Source: Streptomyces sp. 71268 (GTDB lineage: Bacteria > Actinomycetota > Actinomycetes > Streptomycetales > Streptomycetaceae). From it: a stretch of DNA of 64,000 nt. The notes beneath the pieces were generated by a model, which searched no databases, had not been told where the DNA came from, and saw only the letters and a program-made list of their open reading frames with translations. The stretch is taken from NCBI RefSeq assembly GCF_029392895.1, contig NZ_CP114200.1:2015001-2079000 (forward strand). Reading direction: 5' to 3'. The translations under genes were made by a program, and so were the position numbers. Positions 47,310-58,604 of this stretch are shown in pieces (position 1 is the stretch's first letter; the number at the start of each line of letters is the position of its first letter).

Positions 47310-49022
47310 TTACGCGGTGAGGCGTGCCACCGCCTCGTCGATGGCGAGCTCCTCACGCTCGCCCGTCCGTCGGTCCTTCAGCTCGACCACGCCGTTCGCC
47401 GCCCCGCGCCCGACGACCAGGATGGTCGGCACGCCGATGAGTTCCGCGTCCGTGAACTTCACGCCGGGTGACACCCCGGCCCGATCGTCAACGAGCACCC
47501 GCACGCCAGCGCCGCCCAGCCGCTCGGCGACATCGAGCGCGAGTTCGTTCTGCAGGGCCTTGCCCGCCGCGACGATGTGCACGTCGGCCGGCGCCACCTC
47601 GCGCGGCCAGCACAGCCCCGCCCCGTCGTGGGTCTGCTCCGCGAGTGCCGCCACGGCGCGCGAGACGCCGATGCCGTACGACCCCATGGTGACCCGCACC
47701 GGCTTGCCCTGCTGTCCGAGCACGTCCAGTTCGAAGGCGTCGGCGTACTTGCGGCCGAGTTGGAAGATGTGGCCGATCTCGATGGCGCGGTCGAGTGTGA
47801 TGCCGGCGCCGCAGGCGGGGCACGGGTCGCCAGGCTCCACGACGACCACGTCCAGGTACTCGTCCACCTCGAAGTCCCGGCCGCAGACGACGTTCCGAGC
47901 GTGTGTGTCGGCCTTGTTGGCGCCGGTGATCCAGGCCGTGCCCGGGGCGACCCGCGGGTCGGCGATGTAGCGGAACGCCTTGCCCGCCATGCCCTGCGGG
48001 CCGACGTACCCGCGCACCAGGTCGGGCCGGTCGGTGAAGTCCTCGGCCGTGACCAGTTCAACGGTCGCCGGCGCCAGGTGCTCGCCCAGCTTGCCGAGGT
48101 CCACCTCACGGTCGCCCGGCACACCGACCGCGACGATCTCGCCGTCCACCTTGACCAACAGGTTCTTCAGCGTCGCGGAGGCGGACACCCCGAGGTGTAC
48201 CGCCAGGGACTCGATGGTGGGTGTGTCGGGCGTGTCCAACTCCTCGACGGGGCCGTGCGCCGCCCCGTCCCCGGCCGACGGCGCCGCGAAGGTGACGGCC
48301 TCCGTGTTGGCCGCGTAGTCGCACGCGGGGCAGTCCACAAAGGTGTCCTCGCCGGCCGCCGCAGGCGCCAGGAACTCCTCCGACGCCGAACCGCCCATCG
48401 CCCCGGAGACCGCCGACACGATCCGGTAGTCCAGGCCCAGGCGCTCGAAGATGCGGGTGTACGCGTCACGGTGCAGCCGGTACGACTCGGCCAGGCCCTC
48501 GTCCGTGACGTCGAACGAGTACGAGTCCTTCATCTGGAACTCGCGCCCACGCAGCACGCCCGAGCGCGGCCTGGCCTCGTCCCGGTACTTCGTCTGGATC
48601 TGGTAAACGATCACCGGCAGGTCCTTGTACGACGTGCACTGGTCCTTGACGGTGAGCGTGAAGATCTCCTCGTGGGTGGGGCCGAGGAGGTAGTCGGCGC
48701 CCTTGCGGTCCTTGAGCCTGAAGAGCAGGTCGCCGTACTCGTCCCAGCGCCCACTCGTCTCGTACGCCTCCCGTGGCAGCAGCGCGGGCAGCAGCACCTC
48801 CTGAGCGCCGATCGCGTCCATCTCCTCGCGCACGATGCGTGAAACGTTGTCCAGCACGCGCTTGCCCAGCGGCAGCCAGCTCCAGATTCCCGCCGCCGTG
48901 CGCCGGACGTACCCGGCGCGGACGAGCAGCTTGTGGCTGGCGGTCTCGGCGTCAGCCGGGTCGTCGCGCAGTGTCTTGAGCAGCATCGTGGACATGCGCT
49001 GGACGTTGACGGCATGGGCCAT
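47310..49022 (-). CDS. proS: prolyl-tRNA synthetase
   Basis: 570-aa bacterial-type class II synthetase. Motif 2 lies at [20 protein letters not shown] (about residue 140). A YbaK-like editing insertion (residues about 230-385; [21 protein letters not shown]) is followed by motif 3 ([17 protein letters not shown], about 445). The anticodon-binding domain ends the protein. AGGAGA stands 7 nt before the ATG. It is convergent with the APH-fold gene. Confidence 0.97.
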   Translation of the reverse strand: MAHAVNVQRMSTMLLKTLRDDPADAETASHKLLVRAGYVRRTAAGIWSWLPLGKRVLDNVSRIVREEMDAIGAQEVLLPALLPREAYETSGRWDEYGDLLFRLKDRKGADYLLGPTHEEIFTLTVKDQCTSYKDLPVIVYQIQTKYRDEARPRSGVLRGREFQMKDSYSFDVTDEGLAESYRLHRDAYTRIFERLGLDYRIVSAVSGAMGGSASEEFLAPAAAGEDTFVDCPACDYAANTEAVTFAAPSAGDGAAHGPVEELDTPDTPTIESLAVHLGVSASATLKNLLVKVDGEIVAVGVPGDREVDLGKLGEHLAPATVELVTAEDFTDRPDLVRGYVGPQGMAGKAFRYIADPRVAPGTAWITGANKADTHARNVVCGRDFEVDEYLDVVVVEPGDPCPACGAGITLDRAIEIGHIFQLGRKYADAFELDVLGQQGKPVRVTMGSYGIGVSRAVAALAEQTHDGAGLCWPREVAPADVHIVAAGKALQNELALDVAERLGGAGVRVLVDDRAGVSPGVKFTDAELIGVPTILVVGRGAANGVVELKDRRTGEREELAIDEAVARLTA

Positions 49023-49097
49023 GGGGATCTCCTGCGTGCGAGGTGCGGTGAGCGAGAGGTTAGCCGGAGCGGGTCACGCCGAGGAAATGAGTCGCGG

Positions 49098-49266
49098 CCC
49101 CGTGCCCCCGAGCAGGAGCCGCCCCGTGCCCCGTGCCCCGTGCCCCGTGCCCCGTGCCCCGTGCCCCGTGCCCCGTGCCCCGTGCCCCGTGCCCCGTGCC
49201 CCGTGCCCCGTGCCCCGTGCCCCGTGCCCCGTGCCCCGTGCCCCCAGGCAGGATCGCCGCTCCGTG
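49098..49266 (+). repeat. composite heptamer element: CCCCGTG - linker - (CCCCGTG)17 - linker - CTCCGTG
   Basis: One CCCCGTG unit (49098-49104) and a variant linker CCCCCGAGCAGGAGCCG (49105-49121) precede seventeen CCCCGTG units (49122-49240). The linker CCCCCAGGCAGGATCGCCG (49241-49259) and a single CTCCGTG (49260-49266) follow. This is the longest CCCCGTG array, with an almost lost second module. It lies between proS and a GNAT gene, both on the minus strand. Confidence 0.96.
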
Positions 49267-49401
49267 CTCGGCTCACCGCGTGTCCCATGGTCTGTGCCGG
49301 CCTCGGCTCCCGCCCGATCCTCGCACCGTGCGCTGGCCCGCACGCCCCGGAGCGCTCAGCCGGCCGGTGCCGGGCCCGCTCCGCGCTCCCCCGGCCGGGT
49401 G

Positions 49402-49980
49402 CTACCGCCGCCGCAGCGGCAGGTGCGCTCCCATCACGACGTACGGGCTCCGTGCGCTCGGGAAGTGCACCGGGCGGGCCAGGTCGCGGTAGCCCAGGTC
49501 GCGGTAGAGGCCGCGGGCCGGGGTCTCCGCGTCGATCGCGGACAGGATGCTGCGGGGTTGGACTGCCACGTCGGTCAGCATGGTGATCAGGGCCCGGCCG
49601 ATGCCGTGCTTCTGGTGGGCCGGATGGACGTGTAGTTCGGTGATGACGAAGGAGTCGTCCAGCCAGTCCTCGTGGCCCTCGGCTCGGAGGTACGGGGCGA
49701 CGATCGTGGACCACCAGTAGGAACGGTGGTTCGGCAGACCGTAGACGAAGCCGACAAGGCGGCCGGTCTCGGTGGTCGCACCGAGGGCACGCGCGCCCGG
49801 GGTCGCCAGATGTCGGAGGACGATGTGGCGCCGCACTCCGATCTCGTCGTCCGTCAGCCCGAAGGCGAGGGCCTGGACTGCGAGCGCGTCGTCCACGCGA
49901 GCCGCGAGGTCGAGTGGCCCGACGGTGACGTCTCGGGGAGCTGGGGGTGGGCCCGCGGCGGGGTGCGACATGAGCGGCAC
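49402..49980 (-). CDS. GNAT family acetyltransferase
   Basis: 192-aa protein with the GNAT fold: beta strands [12 protein letters not shown] and [25 protein letters not shown] (about residues 110-135), the latter with the acetyl-CoA loop QKHGIGRA. The C-terminal [15 protein letters not shown] is also typical. The substrate is unknown. Start could be GTG 49980 or ATG 49971 (MSHPAAG); neither has a strong ribosome site. Confidence 0.88.
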   Translation of the reverse strand: MPLMSHPAAGPPPAPRDVTVGPLDLAARVDDALAVQALAFGLTDDEIGVRRHIVLRHLATPGARALGATTETGRLVGFVYGLPNHRSYWWSTIVAPYLRAEGHEDWLDDSFVITELHVHPAHQKHGIGRALITMLTDVAVQPRSILSAIDAETPARGLYRDLGYRDLARPVHFPSARSPYVVMGAHLPLRRR

Positions 49981-50003
49981 ACTACTGGCCGGCCCGGACG
50001 GAG

Positions 50004-50849
50004 TCAGAACAGGACGCTCATGAACGCGCCGACCTCACGGAAGCCGACGCGCCGGTACGCGGCTCGGGCCGCCGCGTTGAAATCGTTGACGTACAGGCTG
50101 ACGACCGGGGCCACCTCGCGCAGGGCGTAGCTGAGTACGGCGGCCATGCCGGTCTCGGAGAGGCCGCGGCCCCGGTACTCGGGGGCGACCCAGACGCCCT
50201 GGATCTGGCAGGCGTGCGGGGTGACGGCGCCGACCTCGGCCTTGAAGATGACCTGTCCGTCTTCGACGCGGGCAAAGGAGCGGCCGGAACCGACGAGCTC
50301 CGCGACGCGCGCCTGGTAGAGCAGACCACCGTCGCCCGCCAGCGGTGAGACGCCGACCTCCTCGGTGAACATGGCCACACAGGCGGGCATGATCACGTCC
50401 ATCTCGTCCTTACGGACGCGGCGCACCAGAGGGTCGGGGGTGACGTTCGACGGCATCGTCGTGGTGATCATCAGCGGCTGGTGGCCGCGCACCTCGCGCG
50501 CCGGGCCCCAGCTCGGCTCCAGCAGGGCCCAGAGGTCAGCGGTGGCCTCGGCGGGCCCGACGATCGAGGAACAGCGGCGTCCGGAGCGGCGCGCGCGGTC
50601 GGCGAAGGCGCGCACGGCGTCGGGGGTGGCGCAGATGGGAACGAGGTTGGCCCCGGCGTAGCACAGCGATTCCAGCCGTCCGTCGGCGTACCAACCCCAC
50701 ATCTCGCCGCCGAGCCGCCACGGATCCAGACCTGCCGTCTGGACCCGTGCGGCGACGAAGGCATTGGCCACCGGGTCGCGGTCGAGGACGGCGAGCGCCG
50801 CATCGAGCTCACCCGGCTCAAGGACCCTGGTGGTGGTCGTCGTCAGCAC
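50004..50849 (-). CDS. two-domain GNAT acetyltransferase (DUF4081 plus GNAT)
   Basis: 281-aa protein. Residues 1-125 match the DUF4081 half found before GNAT domains in actinobacteria (NAFVAARVQTAGLDPWRLGGEMWGW). Residues about 135-281 are a GNAT domain with VWVAPEYRGRGLSETGMAAVL as the acetyl-CoA loop and VNDFNAAARAAYRRVGF at the end. The target is unknown. It is the neighbour of ispG in this order in Streptomyces, but no functional tie is evident. GTG start. Confidence 0.9.
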   Translation of the reverse strand: MLTTTTTRVLEPGELDAALAVLDRDPVANAFVAARVQTAGLDPWRLGGEMWGWYADGRLESLCYAGANLVPICATPDAVRAFADRARRSGRRCSSIVGPAEATADLWALLEPSWGPAREVRGHQPLMITTTMPSNVTPDPLVRRVRKDEMDVIMPACVAMFTEEVGVSPLAGDGGLLYQARVAELVGSGRSFARVEDGQVIFKAEVGAVTPHACQIQGVWVAPEYRGRGLSETGMAAVLSYALREVAPVVSLYVNDFNAAARAAYRRVGFREVGAFMSVLF

Positions 50850-50968
50850 GTGTCGGTATGCCTCGTGGTTGCGGGCCTGCGGGCCACAGGGGACTCGGTT
50901 TCCGCACTGTACCTCGCTCCCCCGCGCCGCACCCCCGCAACCGTGAACGAGGCAACGACCGGCACACG

Positions 50969-52123
50969 TCAGCTGACGGATACCTCGGGTTCGCCGGAGG
51001 CCACGCCGGCCTTCTCCATCTCTTCGGCGATCTTCATGGCCTCGTCGATCAGGGTCTCCACGATCTTCGACTCCGGCACGGTCTTGATGACCTCACCCTT
51101 CACGAAGATCTGCCCCTTCCCATTCCCCGAAGCCACACCCAGATCAGCCTCACGCGCCTCACCCGGCCCGTTGACCACACACCCCATCACCGCCACCCGC
51201 AACGGCACCTCCATCCCCTCAAGCCCAGCCGTCACCTCATCAGCCAGCTTGTACACATCCACCTGCGCCCGCCCACACGACGGACACGAAACGATCTCCA
51301 ACCGACGAGGCCGCAGATTCAACGACTCCAAAATCTGGATACCCACCTTGACCTCCTCCACCGGAGGCGCCGACAACGACACCCGAATCGTGTCCCCGAT
51401 CCCCTCCGCCAACAACGCACCAAAAGCCACCGACGACTTGATCGTCCCCTGAAACGCCGGACCCGCCTCCGTCACACCCAAGTGCAACGGATAGTCACAC
51501 CGAGCCGCCAACTGACGGTAGGCATTGACCATCACCACCGGATCGTTGTGCTTCACCGAGATCTTGATGTCCCGAAACCCGTGCTCCTCGAACAACGAGC
51601 ACTCCCACAACGCCGACTCCACCAACGCCTCCGGCGTGGCCTTGCCGTACTTCGCCAACAACCGCTTGTCCAACGACCCCGCGTTGACCCCGATCCGAAT
51701 CGGCACCCCCGCATCCGAAGCCGCCTTCGCGATCTCCTTCACCTTGTCGTCGAACTGCCGGATGTTCCCCGGATTCACCCGCACCGCCGCACACCCCGCG
51801 TCAATCGCCGCGAACACGTACTTCGGCTGGAAGTGAATGTCAGCGATCACCGGGATCTGCGACTTCTTCGCGATCGCCGGCAACGCCTCCGCGTCATCCT
51901 GCGACGGGCACGCCACCCGCACGATCTGACAACCCGACGCCGTCAACTGCGCGATCTGCTGCAACGTCGCGTTCACATCAGCGGTCAACGTCGTCGTCAT
52001 CGACTGCACGGACACCGGGGCATCACCCCCGACAGGCACCGAGCCCACCTGGATCTGGCGGCTCACCCTACGGTCAGCAAGCTTGGTCGGAACGGACGGC
52101 ATTCCAAGCGAAATCGCAGTCAT
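50969..52123 (-). CDS. ispG: 4-hydroxy-3-methylbut-2-en-1-yl diphosphate synthase
   Basis: 384-aa [4Fe-4S] enzyme of the MEP isoprenoid pathway (GcpE). The TIM-barrel part has [14 protein letters not shown] and VRVNPGNI; the cluster Cys lie in SCPSCGRAQ and [11 protein letters not shown] near the C-terminus. The ATG at 52123 gives the usual N-terminus. Between about 51115 and 52005 its codons end mostly in G or T (GCG, TTG, GGG, GAT), unlike the neighbouring genes, while the protein is normal. It groups with dxr and rseP. Confidence 0.97.
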   Translation of the reverse strand: MTAISLGMPSVPTKLADRRVSRQIQVGSVPVGGDAPVSVQSMTTTLTADVNATLQQIAQLTASGCQIVRVACPSQDDAEALPAIAKKSQIPVIADIHFQPKYVFAAIDAGCAAVRVNPGNIRQFDDKVKEIAKAASDAGVPIRIGVNAGSLDKRLLAKYGKATPEALVESALWECSLFEEHGFRDIKISVKHNDPVVMVNAYRQLAARCDYPLHLGVTEAGPAFQGTIKSSVAFGALLAEGIGDTIRVSLSAPPVEEVKVGIQILESLNLRPRRLEIVSCPSCGRAQVDVYKLADEVTAGLEGMEVPLRVAVMGCVVNGPGEAREADLGVASGNGKGQIFVKGEVIKTVPESKIVETLIDEAMKIAEEMEKAGVASGEPEVSVS

Positions 52124-52730
52124 CTGGCGAGCAACCCCAAGGTGTGTAACGAGGTCCCGAGATCGGCGGGCTCCGGTCTTCGAGATTACGGCACCCGCCC
52201 CGGACACAGCGCACCCAGCCTCTAACCTCACACGATCGGTGATAGCCGGACGAATACGCCATGCCAGAACTTCGCCCCTTCGTGGCACGCACGTCAGCCA
52301 GTCGAAAGATCAACACTCCGCGCCGCCCACCACGGCGCCGGCGGCTTGCGGCCCCGTCCCTGTACGCTCACCGCCCCGTAGGCCAGCGCCCCAGCCGCCA
52401 GCGCACGCGGCAGGGGCGGGCAGCGAGCGCCTTGGGTGGGCTGGTTGTGCCGTTCCGTACCGTGCCGTCGCATCGCCAGGGAATGCAACGGGCTACGCCG
52501 AACCGACCCATTACCATATGCGCTCATTACGTGACGCCGAGTGACCCTCTTGGCGATATGGGACACGTGTCACGTCGTGCGGAGCGGGTGGCGGCGCGGT
52601 CGCCGGGGGCGCGCCGTCGGGGCGCTGTGGCCCCGTTCCGGCGGGTCCAGGCGGTCGCGACGAAGCCTCGGCCGGACTGCGCCCACAGCGGCTGACGAAG
52701 GCGGCGTACGGCTGGGCCAGAGGCTCGGTA
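52124..52730. other. long ispG-rseP spacer
   Basis: About 600 bp without a supportable gene. Near 52180 the minus strand has GCCGTAATCTCG, a possible -10 region for ispG, without a matching -35. No heptamer arrays occur here. The rest shows no structure I can name. Confidence 0.35.
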
Positions 52731-52756
52731 CACGGGGCCGCGGTGATGGCCCCGTG
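52731..52756 (-). terminator. rseP terminator
   Basis: CACGGGGCC (52731-52739) pairs with GGCCCCGTG (52748-52756) over an 8-nt loop, 54 nt after the rseP stop. The stem arms contain single heptamer-like units (CACGGGG/CCCCGTG), which may be chance or kinship with the arrays. Confidence 0.65.
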
Positions 52757-52809
52757 ACGTAGCCGCGCTCAGGGCGACGCGCTTGCTGGCGCCGCCCCGA
52801 GCGGCGGCG

Positions 52810-54111
52810 TCAGGTGATGCGTACCGGGTTCACCACGTCGGCGATGAGGACCAGCAGGGTGAAGCAGATGAAGATCCCCGCGACGACGTACGCGACCGGC
52901 ATGAGCTTGGCGACGTCGAAGGGGCCCGGGTCGGGGCGGCGGAAGACGCGCGCCGTCTTGCGCCGTACGGACTCCCACAGCGCGCCCGCGATGTGCCCGC
53001 CGTCCAGGGGCAGCAGCGGCAGCATGTTGAACAGGAACAGCGAGAGGTTGAAGCCCGCCACCAGGAACAGCATCGTGGCGACCTGTTGCTCGGGCGGAAT
53101 GTCGAGGTTGAACACCTCGCCGCCGACGCGTGCGGCGCCCACCACGCCCATCGGCGAGTCGGCCTCGCGCTCGGCGTCACCGAAGGCGGCGTTCCACAGG
53201 TCGGGGATCTTGGACGGGAGCGCCACCAGCGACTCGACGCCGGATTCCACCATGTCGCCCATGCGCTCGACGGACTCGCCGAAGGACTGCTGGACGACGC
53301 CCGTGGCGGGCGCGAAGCCGAGGAAGCCGGCGGTGACGTACTCGTCCCTGACGTAGCCGCCGTCGCCGTCCGACTTGGCCACCTTGTTCTTGATGAGGTC
53401 GGCTTGCAGCGTCTTGTGCGCCCCGTCCCGCTCCACGGTGATGGTGGCGGGCCCCGTGGTGTCGCGGATGTCACGCTGGAGCGTCTGCCAGTCCGGGGTC
53501 GGCTGACCGTTGAACGCCACGATCTTGTCACCGGGCTTGAGCCCCGCCGCCTTGGCCGGGGAGTCCTTGGCCCCCTTCGGGCACGTGTCCGTGTTGGCCG
53601 AGGCGGGGATCACACACTCGGAGACGGAGCCGACGGTGGTGGTCTGCGTGTTGACACCGAAGGTCATCATCACGCCGATGAAGATCACCACGGCGAGCAC
53701 CAGGTTCATGAACGGCCCGGCGAACATGACGATCACGCGCTTCCACGGCTTGCGCGTGTAGAACAACCGCTTCTCGTCGCCCGGCTGGAGCTCCTCGTAC
53801 GCGGCTGACCTGGCGTCCTCGACCATGCTCCGCCACGGCGAGGTGGAGCGCGCCGTGACCTTGCCGTCGTCGCCGGGCGGGAACATGCCGATCATGCGGA
53901 TGTAGCCGCCGAGCGGGAGGGCCTTGATGCCGTACTCCGTCTCGCCCCTCTTGCGCGAGAAGATCGTCGGCCCGAAGCCGACCATGTACTCCGGTACCCG
54001 GATGCCGAACAGCTTGGCGGTCGAGAGGTGTCCCAGCTCGTGCCAGGCGATGGAGAAGAGCAGGCCGACGACGAAGACGATTATCCCAAGAATCGTCATC
54101 CAGGTCGTCAT
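52810..54111 (-). CDS. rseP: site-2 metalloprotease, RseP family
   Basis: 433-aa intramembrane zinc protease that cleaves anti-sigma factors or similar membrane substrates. HELGH is at residues 24-28 in the first transmembrane helix. A second one precedes a PDZ domain ([15 protein letters not shown], about 185-200), and the third ligand motif PLDGGH is near residue 370. The ATG at 54111 overlaps the dxr stop (ATGA). The order dxr-rseP-ispG is common, although here ispG is far downstream. Confidence 0.94.
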   Translation of the reverse strand: MTTWMTILGIIVFVVGLLFSIAWHELGHLSTAKLFGIRVPEYMVGFGPTIFSRKRGETEYGIKALPLGGYIRMIGMFPPGDDGKVTARSTSPWRSMVEDARSAAYEELQPGDEKRLFYTRKPWKRVIVMFAGPFMNLVLAVVIFIGVMMTFGVNTQTTTVGSVSECVIPASANTDTCPKGAKDSPAKAAGLKPGDKIVAFNGQPTPDWQTLQRDIRDTTGPATITVERDGAHKTLQADLIKNKVAKSDGDGGYVRDEYVTAGFLGFAPATGVVQQSFGESVERMGDMVESGVESLVALPSKIPDLWNAAFGDAEREADSPMGVVGAARVGGEVFNLDIPPEQQVATMLFLVAGFNLSLFLFNMLPLLPLDGGHIAGALWESVRRKTARVFRRPDPGPFDVAKLMPVAYVVAGIFICFTLLVLIADVVNPVRIT

Positions 54112-55397
54112 GCGCGTACCTCCGATGTTGCCTTCGCCGCCCGTGCGGCCAGTTCCCGGGCGCGGGCGCGCGCCCATGTCTCCGCTTCGAGGACGTCAGT
54201 CACCGAGAGCGAGGTTCCATCATGGCGCTTTTTCACGGCGCCTGAGGCCAGTCCTTCGGAGACCACGGCGGCCACCGTGTCCACGATCCCGGTGAAGGGC
54301 AGTCGCTCGGCCAGGAACGCGTCCACGCACTCCTCGTTCGCCGCGTTGAACACCGCGGGGGCGGTGCCACCCAGGTCGCCCACGTGGCGCGCCAGGGCCA
54401 CGGAGGGGAACGCCTCCGTGTCGAGCGGGAAGAACTCCCACGTCGACGCCTTCGTCCAGTCGCAGCCCGGCGCAGCGTCCGGCACCCGGTCCGGCCATCC
54501 CAGGCCGAGTGCGATGGGCATGCGCATGTCGGGCGGGCTGACCTGGGCGAGCGTCGAACCGTCGGTGAACTCGACCATGGAGTGCACGTACGACTGCGGG
54601 TGGACGACGACCTCAATGCGGTCGAAGGGGATGTCGAACAGCAGGTGCGCCTCGATGACCTCAAGGCCCTTGTTGACCAGGGTCGCCGAGTTGATGGTGA
54701 CGACGGGGCCCATGTCCCAGGTGGGGTGGGCGAGCGCCTGGCGCGACGTGACGGCGGTCAGCTCCTCCCTGCTACGCCCGCGGAACGGCCCGCCGCTGGC
54801 CGTGACGACCAGCTTGCGCACCTCGGCCGGGGTGCCGCCCATCAGGGCCTGGAAGAGCGCCGAGTGCTCCGAGTCGACCGGGACGATCTGGCCCGGCTTG
54901 GCCACGGCCTTGACCAGTGGTCCCCCGACGATCAGGGACTCCTTGTTCGCGAGGATGAGCACGCTGCCGGCCTCCAGGGCGGCCAGCGTCGGGGCGAGCC
55001 CGATCGAACCGGTGATGCCGTTGAGCACGGAGTGGCACTCGCTGCCCGCCAGCTCGGTGGCCGCCTCGGGCCCCGCGAGAATCTCGGGCAGCGGCTCGGC
55101 CCCGTACCGCGCCCGCAGCGCCTCACGGAGCGCGGGCACGACATCCTGCCGCGCGACGGCGACCGTACGGACCCGCAACTGGTGCGCCTGCTCCGCGAGC
55201 AGCTCCACCCGCCCACCGGCGGCGGACAGCCCCGTGACCTGGAACCGGTCGGGGTTGCGCAGCACCACGTCGATGGCCTGGGTTCCGATCGAACCCGTTG
55301 AGCCGAGGATCACGATGGTGCGCGGGGCCTCCGGGGCTGCGGAGGCGTCAAAGGCAGCGGCGAAGGGCTGGTGCGGCGAGGCGAGGGAGTCCGTCAT
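54108..55397 (-). CDS. dxr: 1-deoxy-D-xylulose 5-phosphate reductoisomerase
   Basis: 429-aa NADPH-dependent enzyme, second step of the MEP pathway. The nucleotide motif GSTGSIGTQ is near residue 33. ANKESLI and PVDSEHSA (metal and substrate site), SGGPFRG and [22 protein letters not shown] are all present. It lies in a translationally coupled pair with rseP. The N-terminal 25 residues are an extra actinobacterial extension. Confidence 0.97.
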   Translation of the reverse strand: MTDSLASPHQPFAAAFDASAAPEAPRTIVILGSTGSIGTQAIDVVLRNPDRFQVTGLSAAGGRVELLAEQAHQLRVRTVAVARQDVVPALREALRARYGAEPLPEILAGPEAATELAGSECHSVLNGITGSIGLAPTLAALEAGSVLILANKESLIVGGPLVKAVAKPGQIVPVDSEHSALFQALMGGTPAEVRKLVVTASGGPFRGRSREELTAVTSRQALAHPTWDMGPVVTINSATLVNKGLEVIEAHLLFDIPFDRIEVVVHPQSYVHSMVEFTDGSTLAQVSPPDMRMPIALGLGWPDRVPDAAPGCDWTKASTWEFFPLDTEAFPSVALARHVGDLGGTAPAVFNAANEECVDAFLAERLPFTGIVDTVAAVVSEGLASGAVKKRHDGTSLSVTDVLEAETWARARARELAARAAKATSEVRA

Positions 55398-55597
55398 CCC
55401 CCCATTGTGGCCGCTCCGTCGCGGGATTTGGGGGGCGCACCCCTAGTAGGACTCTGCCATAGCGGGGAGGGGGCGAGCCAGGGGCGTCGCGGCGCGGAGC
55501 GGGCGGTCTCCTCGGGGGTCGCAGGTGCGAACGCGTGCGCCGGACGGCGCACGCGGGCAGGGCGGGCGACCGGGCCCGCGGTGTCGGGGGTGGTGGG

Positions 55598-55693
55598 GCC
55601 CGTGCTCCGTGCCCCCAGGCAGGATCACCGCTCCGTGCTCCGTGCTCCGTGCTCCGTGCTCCGTGCTCCGTGCTCCGTGCTCCGTGCTCCGTG
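55598..55693 (+). repeat. composite heptamer element: decayed module - linker - (CTCCGTG)9
   Basis: A degenerate GCCCGTG and one CTCCGTG (55598-55611), the linker CCCCCAGGCAGGATCACCG (55612-55630), identical to the one at 25983, and nine CTCCGTG units (55631-55693) ending in CTCCGGC. It lies between dxr and the acyl-CoA dehydrogenase pseudogene, both on the minus strand. The first module is almost lost here. Confidence 0.95.
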
Positions 55694-55932
55694 CTCCGGC
55701 GGGACTGTGCCGCGGGTGGTCCGTGCGTGGGAAGCGGTACGGCGCGTGGGCGGCAGGCGAAGTGGGCGGATCTGGGCGCGACGTACGCACACCCGTGGGG
55801 CGGGCCGCACTCCTACATGCCGGCCCCGTACGCCCGGTATGCCGGGCGTCGCCAGGATGCGGCGTATTGCTGTGCGGCGTAGCGCGGTGCTGTCAGCGTG
55901 CGCGGGAGGCGGGGTGGGTAGCGAGAGGCGCG

Positions 55933-57891
55933 TCAGCGGACGGGGCGGTGGACGGTGGGTACACGGGCGGGTCCTGGTGTGGTGTCGGCGATCCAGGGGC
56001 CGTCGCCGCTGGGGTCGAGGATGCCTTCCTCGACCCAGGTGTAGGCACCGCCGAGTACGCCTGAGGCCACTTTGCGGTCCAGAGCGTCGGTGTTGCTCCA
56101 CAAGCGTCCGAACAACTCCTCGACACGCACGCGGGACTGCTGGCAGAAGGCGTCGGCGAGCCGATACGCCTCGGCGCCGTGCGCCCCGTCCAGCCGTAGC
56201 CGCTCGGCGCGTACGCAGGCGGCGCTCATCGCGAACAATTCGGCGCCGATGTCGACGATGCGCCCGAGGAAGCCCTGCTTGGCCTCCAGTCGGCCCTGCC
56301 AGCGCGACATGCCGTAGAAGGTGGAGCGGGCTAGTTTGCGTGCGCCGCGCTCTACGTAACGCAGGTGGCAGGCGAGGTCCTGGTGCCCGGGTGAGTGGAA
56401 CTGCGCGTACGAGCGCGGAAGCTGGCCCGCACCCGCCACGAGTCGAGGCAGCCAGCGGGCGTAGAAGCCGCCCGCCTTCGCGCCTGCCTTGGCCTTGTCA
56501 CGGAGCGGCGTATCCGGGGCGATCAGGTCGCCCGCCACCGACAGATGTGCGTCGACGGCCTCGCGTGCGATGAGGAGGTACATGATCTCCGTGGACCCCT
56601 CGAAGATCCGGTTGATCCGCAGGTCGCGTAGAACCTGTTCGGCGGGCACCGCACGCTCGCCTCGTGCGGCGAGCGAAGCCACGGTCTCGAACCCGCGACC
56701 GCCGCGAAGCTGCGCCAGTTCGTCGGCCATCAGCCAGCCCATCTCCGCGCCGTACAGTTTGGCGAGCGCCGCCTCGATGCGGATGTCGATGCGGTCTTCG
56801 TCGGCCATGTGGGACGACAAGTCGACAACGGCCTCCAGGGCGAACGTCGTCGCGGCGATGAAGGCGACCTTCGATCCCACGGCCTCATGCCGGCCGATCG
56901 GTTTGCCCCACTGCTCCCGGGCGGCCGACCACTCCCCGGGCGATCTTCAGGCACCACTTTCCCGTGCCGACGCACATGGCGGGCAGCGACAGGCGCCCCG
57001 TGTTGAGGGTGGTGAGGCGATCTCAGGCCGGCGCCCTCGGGCCCGATACGGTGCCGGGTCGGCACGCGGACGTGGTGGAACCGCGTGACGCCGTTCTCGA
57101 TGCCGCGCAGCCCCATGAAGGCGTTCCGGTTCTCGACGGTGACCCCGTCGGCCGCGGCTCGACGACGAAGGCGGTGATGCCGCCCTGGTGGCCGTCGCCC
57201 GCCGGCACCTGGCCATGACGACGAGGAGGTCGGCGACGACGCCGTTGGTCGTCCACAGCTTGACGCCGTCCAGTACGTAGTCCTCGCCGTCCGGCACCGC
57301 GGTGGTCGCCAGTCGCGCCAGGACGGAACCGACATCGGGCTCGGTCAACAGGAACGCCGAGATGTCGGTACGGGCGCACCGTGGCAGGAAGACGTCGCGT
57401 TGCTCCTGCGTACCGAACATCTTCAGCGGCTGCGGCACCCCGATGCACTGGTGCGCGGAGAGCAGCGCCGCAATGGCGGGACTGACGGAACCGACCAGCG
57501 CCAGGGCCCGGTTGTAGTAGACCTGGCTGAGGCCGAGCCCGCCGTACTAGGTGCCGATCTTCATGCCAAGGGCGCCGAGCTTCTTGAGACCGTTGATCGT
57601 CTCGTCGGGGATGCACGTTTCGCGCTCGATCCGAGCACTGTCGACCCTCGTCTCGCAGAACGTCCGGAGCTTGGCGAGGAACTCTTCGCCGCGCTGGACG
57701 CTCTCGGCCGAGAGCGCTGGATACGGGTGGATGAGGTCGAGCCGGAAACGGTCGAGGAACAGTTCCTTGGCGAAGCTCGGCTTGCGCCAGGTCGCTTCCC
57801 GGGCGGCTTCCGCGACCTGGCGCGCCTCGCGCTCGGACACGGCCGGGGGTGTCGGGGGCGTCGGCGGGGGCGTTGCGGATGGAGCGGTCAT
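55933..57891 (-). pseudogene. acyl-CoA dehydrogenase, inactivated
   Basis: Remains of a roughly 650-aa acyl-CoA dehydrogenase. The N-terminal part (57547-57891) ends in TAG where GAG is expected (GMKIGT, stop, then YGGLGLSQV in the same frame). Further on, single-base losses near 57213 (AGGTGCC for AGGGTGCC), 57161 (CGGCCGAC for CGGGCCGAC) and 57015-57026, and an extra G near 56938, change the frame. The last 315 codons from 56880 (GSKVAFIAATTFALEAVV) are open. The flavin-fold strings FLLTEPDVGS and LKMFGTQEQRD can be read through. A working protein cannot be made without several rescues. Confidence 0.85.
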
Positions 57892-58255
57892 CGGGAACTC
57901 ACCTCGCCGCGTCGTGGGGCCGGAGTAGACGGGGCGACCATCCGCGCGGGGCCCCCGGATGCCTGCCCCGTGGCCGGTGGAGCGCCATCCCGTTCTGCTG
58001 GTCGGCGTGTACCCGATCTCAACACCCCGTATCGGCCGGCGCGCCTCAGCCCGACGGACGGCGTAACGGATGCCGGCACGGCGGGCTTCGGGGGCGCGAA
58101 GCGGCGGGGACAGCAGGGTGATGCGGGCGGGTCGCGAGACGCGTTACGGGGCGAGTGGCGTGGTTTCGGCGGCGCCAAGTGACGGGGCGCGAGGCGGCAC
58201 GCCGCGTTGGAGAGAGCGGCGGGGAGGGGGCGTGGGGCGCCGGCCCCGTCCCGGG

Positions 58256-58370
58256 CACGGAGCACGGAGCACGGAGCACGGAGCACGGAGCACGGAGCGA
58301 TGGTCCTGCCGGGGCACGGGGCACGGGGCACGGGGCACGGGGCACGGGGCACGGGGCACGGGGCACGGGG
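58256..58370 (-). repeat. composite heptamer element in reverse: (GGAGCAC)6 - linker - (GGGGCAC)8
   Basis: Six CACGGAG units (58256-58297), a 17-nt linker CGATGGTCCTGCCGGGG (58298-58314) and eight CACGGGG units (58315-58370) on the plus strand. Read on the minus strand this is (CCCCGTG)8 - CCCCGGCAGGACCATCG - (CTCCGTG)6, the same polarity as the other copies with a divergent linker. It lies in the ALDH-pseudogene spacer. The remaining spacer (57892-58604) has no gene. Confidence 0.95.
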
Positions 58371-58604
58371 CCAGCGTGCGGGAGCCGGAGGGGGCACGGG
58401 GGTGGGGCGCGGCAGGGGGCGGAGTGGGCAGGGGCCCGGACGCGAGCGGTGCCTCATCGCGCGGGGCGTTGGGAACGGAGCGACGGCTGGAGCGAGGTGT
58501 TCACTCCAGCCGTCGCCTGCACCGCCATGGTGACTTCGGCGCCAGTTCCTCGATGCCGAGCCTGCCGTCGGCCTCGTACTGAACTGTCGAACCGCCGAAT
58601 CGCC

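Noticed and set aside
48933-49635. Proteins with ARGTGHG or PRAPCPV repeats in several frames
   Set aside because: A 7-bp repeat is open in all three frames and encodes a 7-aa repeat by arithmetic; no ribosome sites or conserved parts are seen.
55933-57891. Sequencing error as the cause of the broken acyl-CoA dehydrogenase
   Set aside because: Partly considered: indels are in G/C runs, but a true nonsense change is present and no other gene in the window has frame errors.
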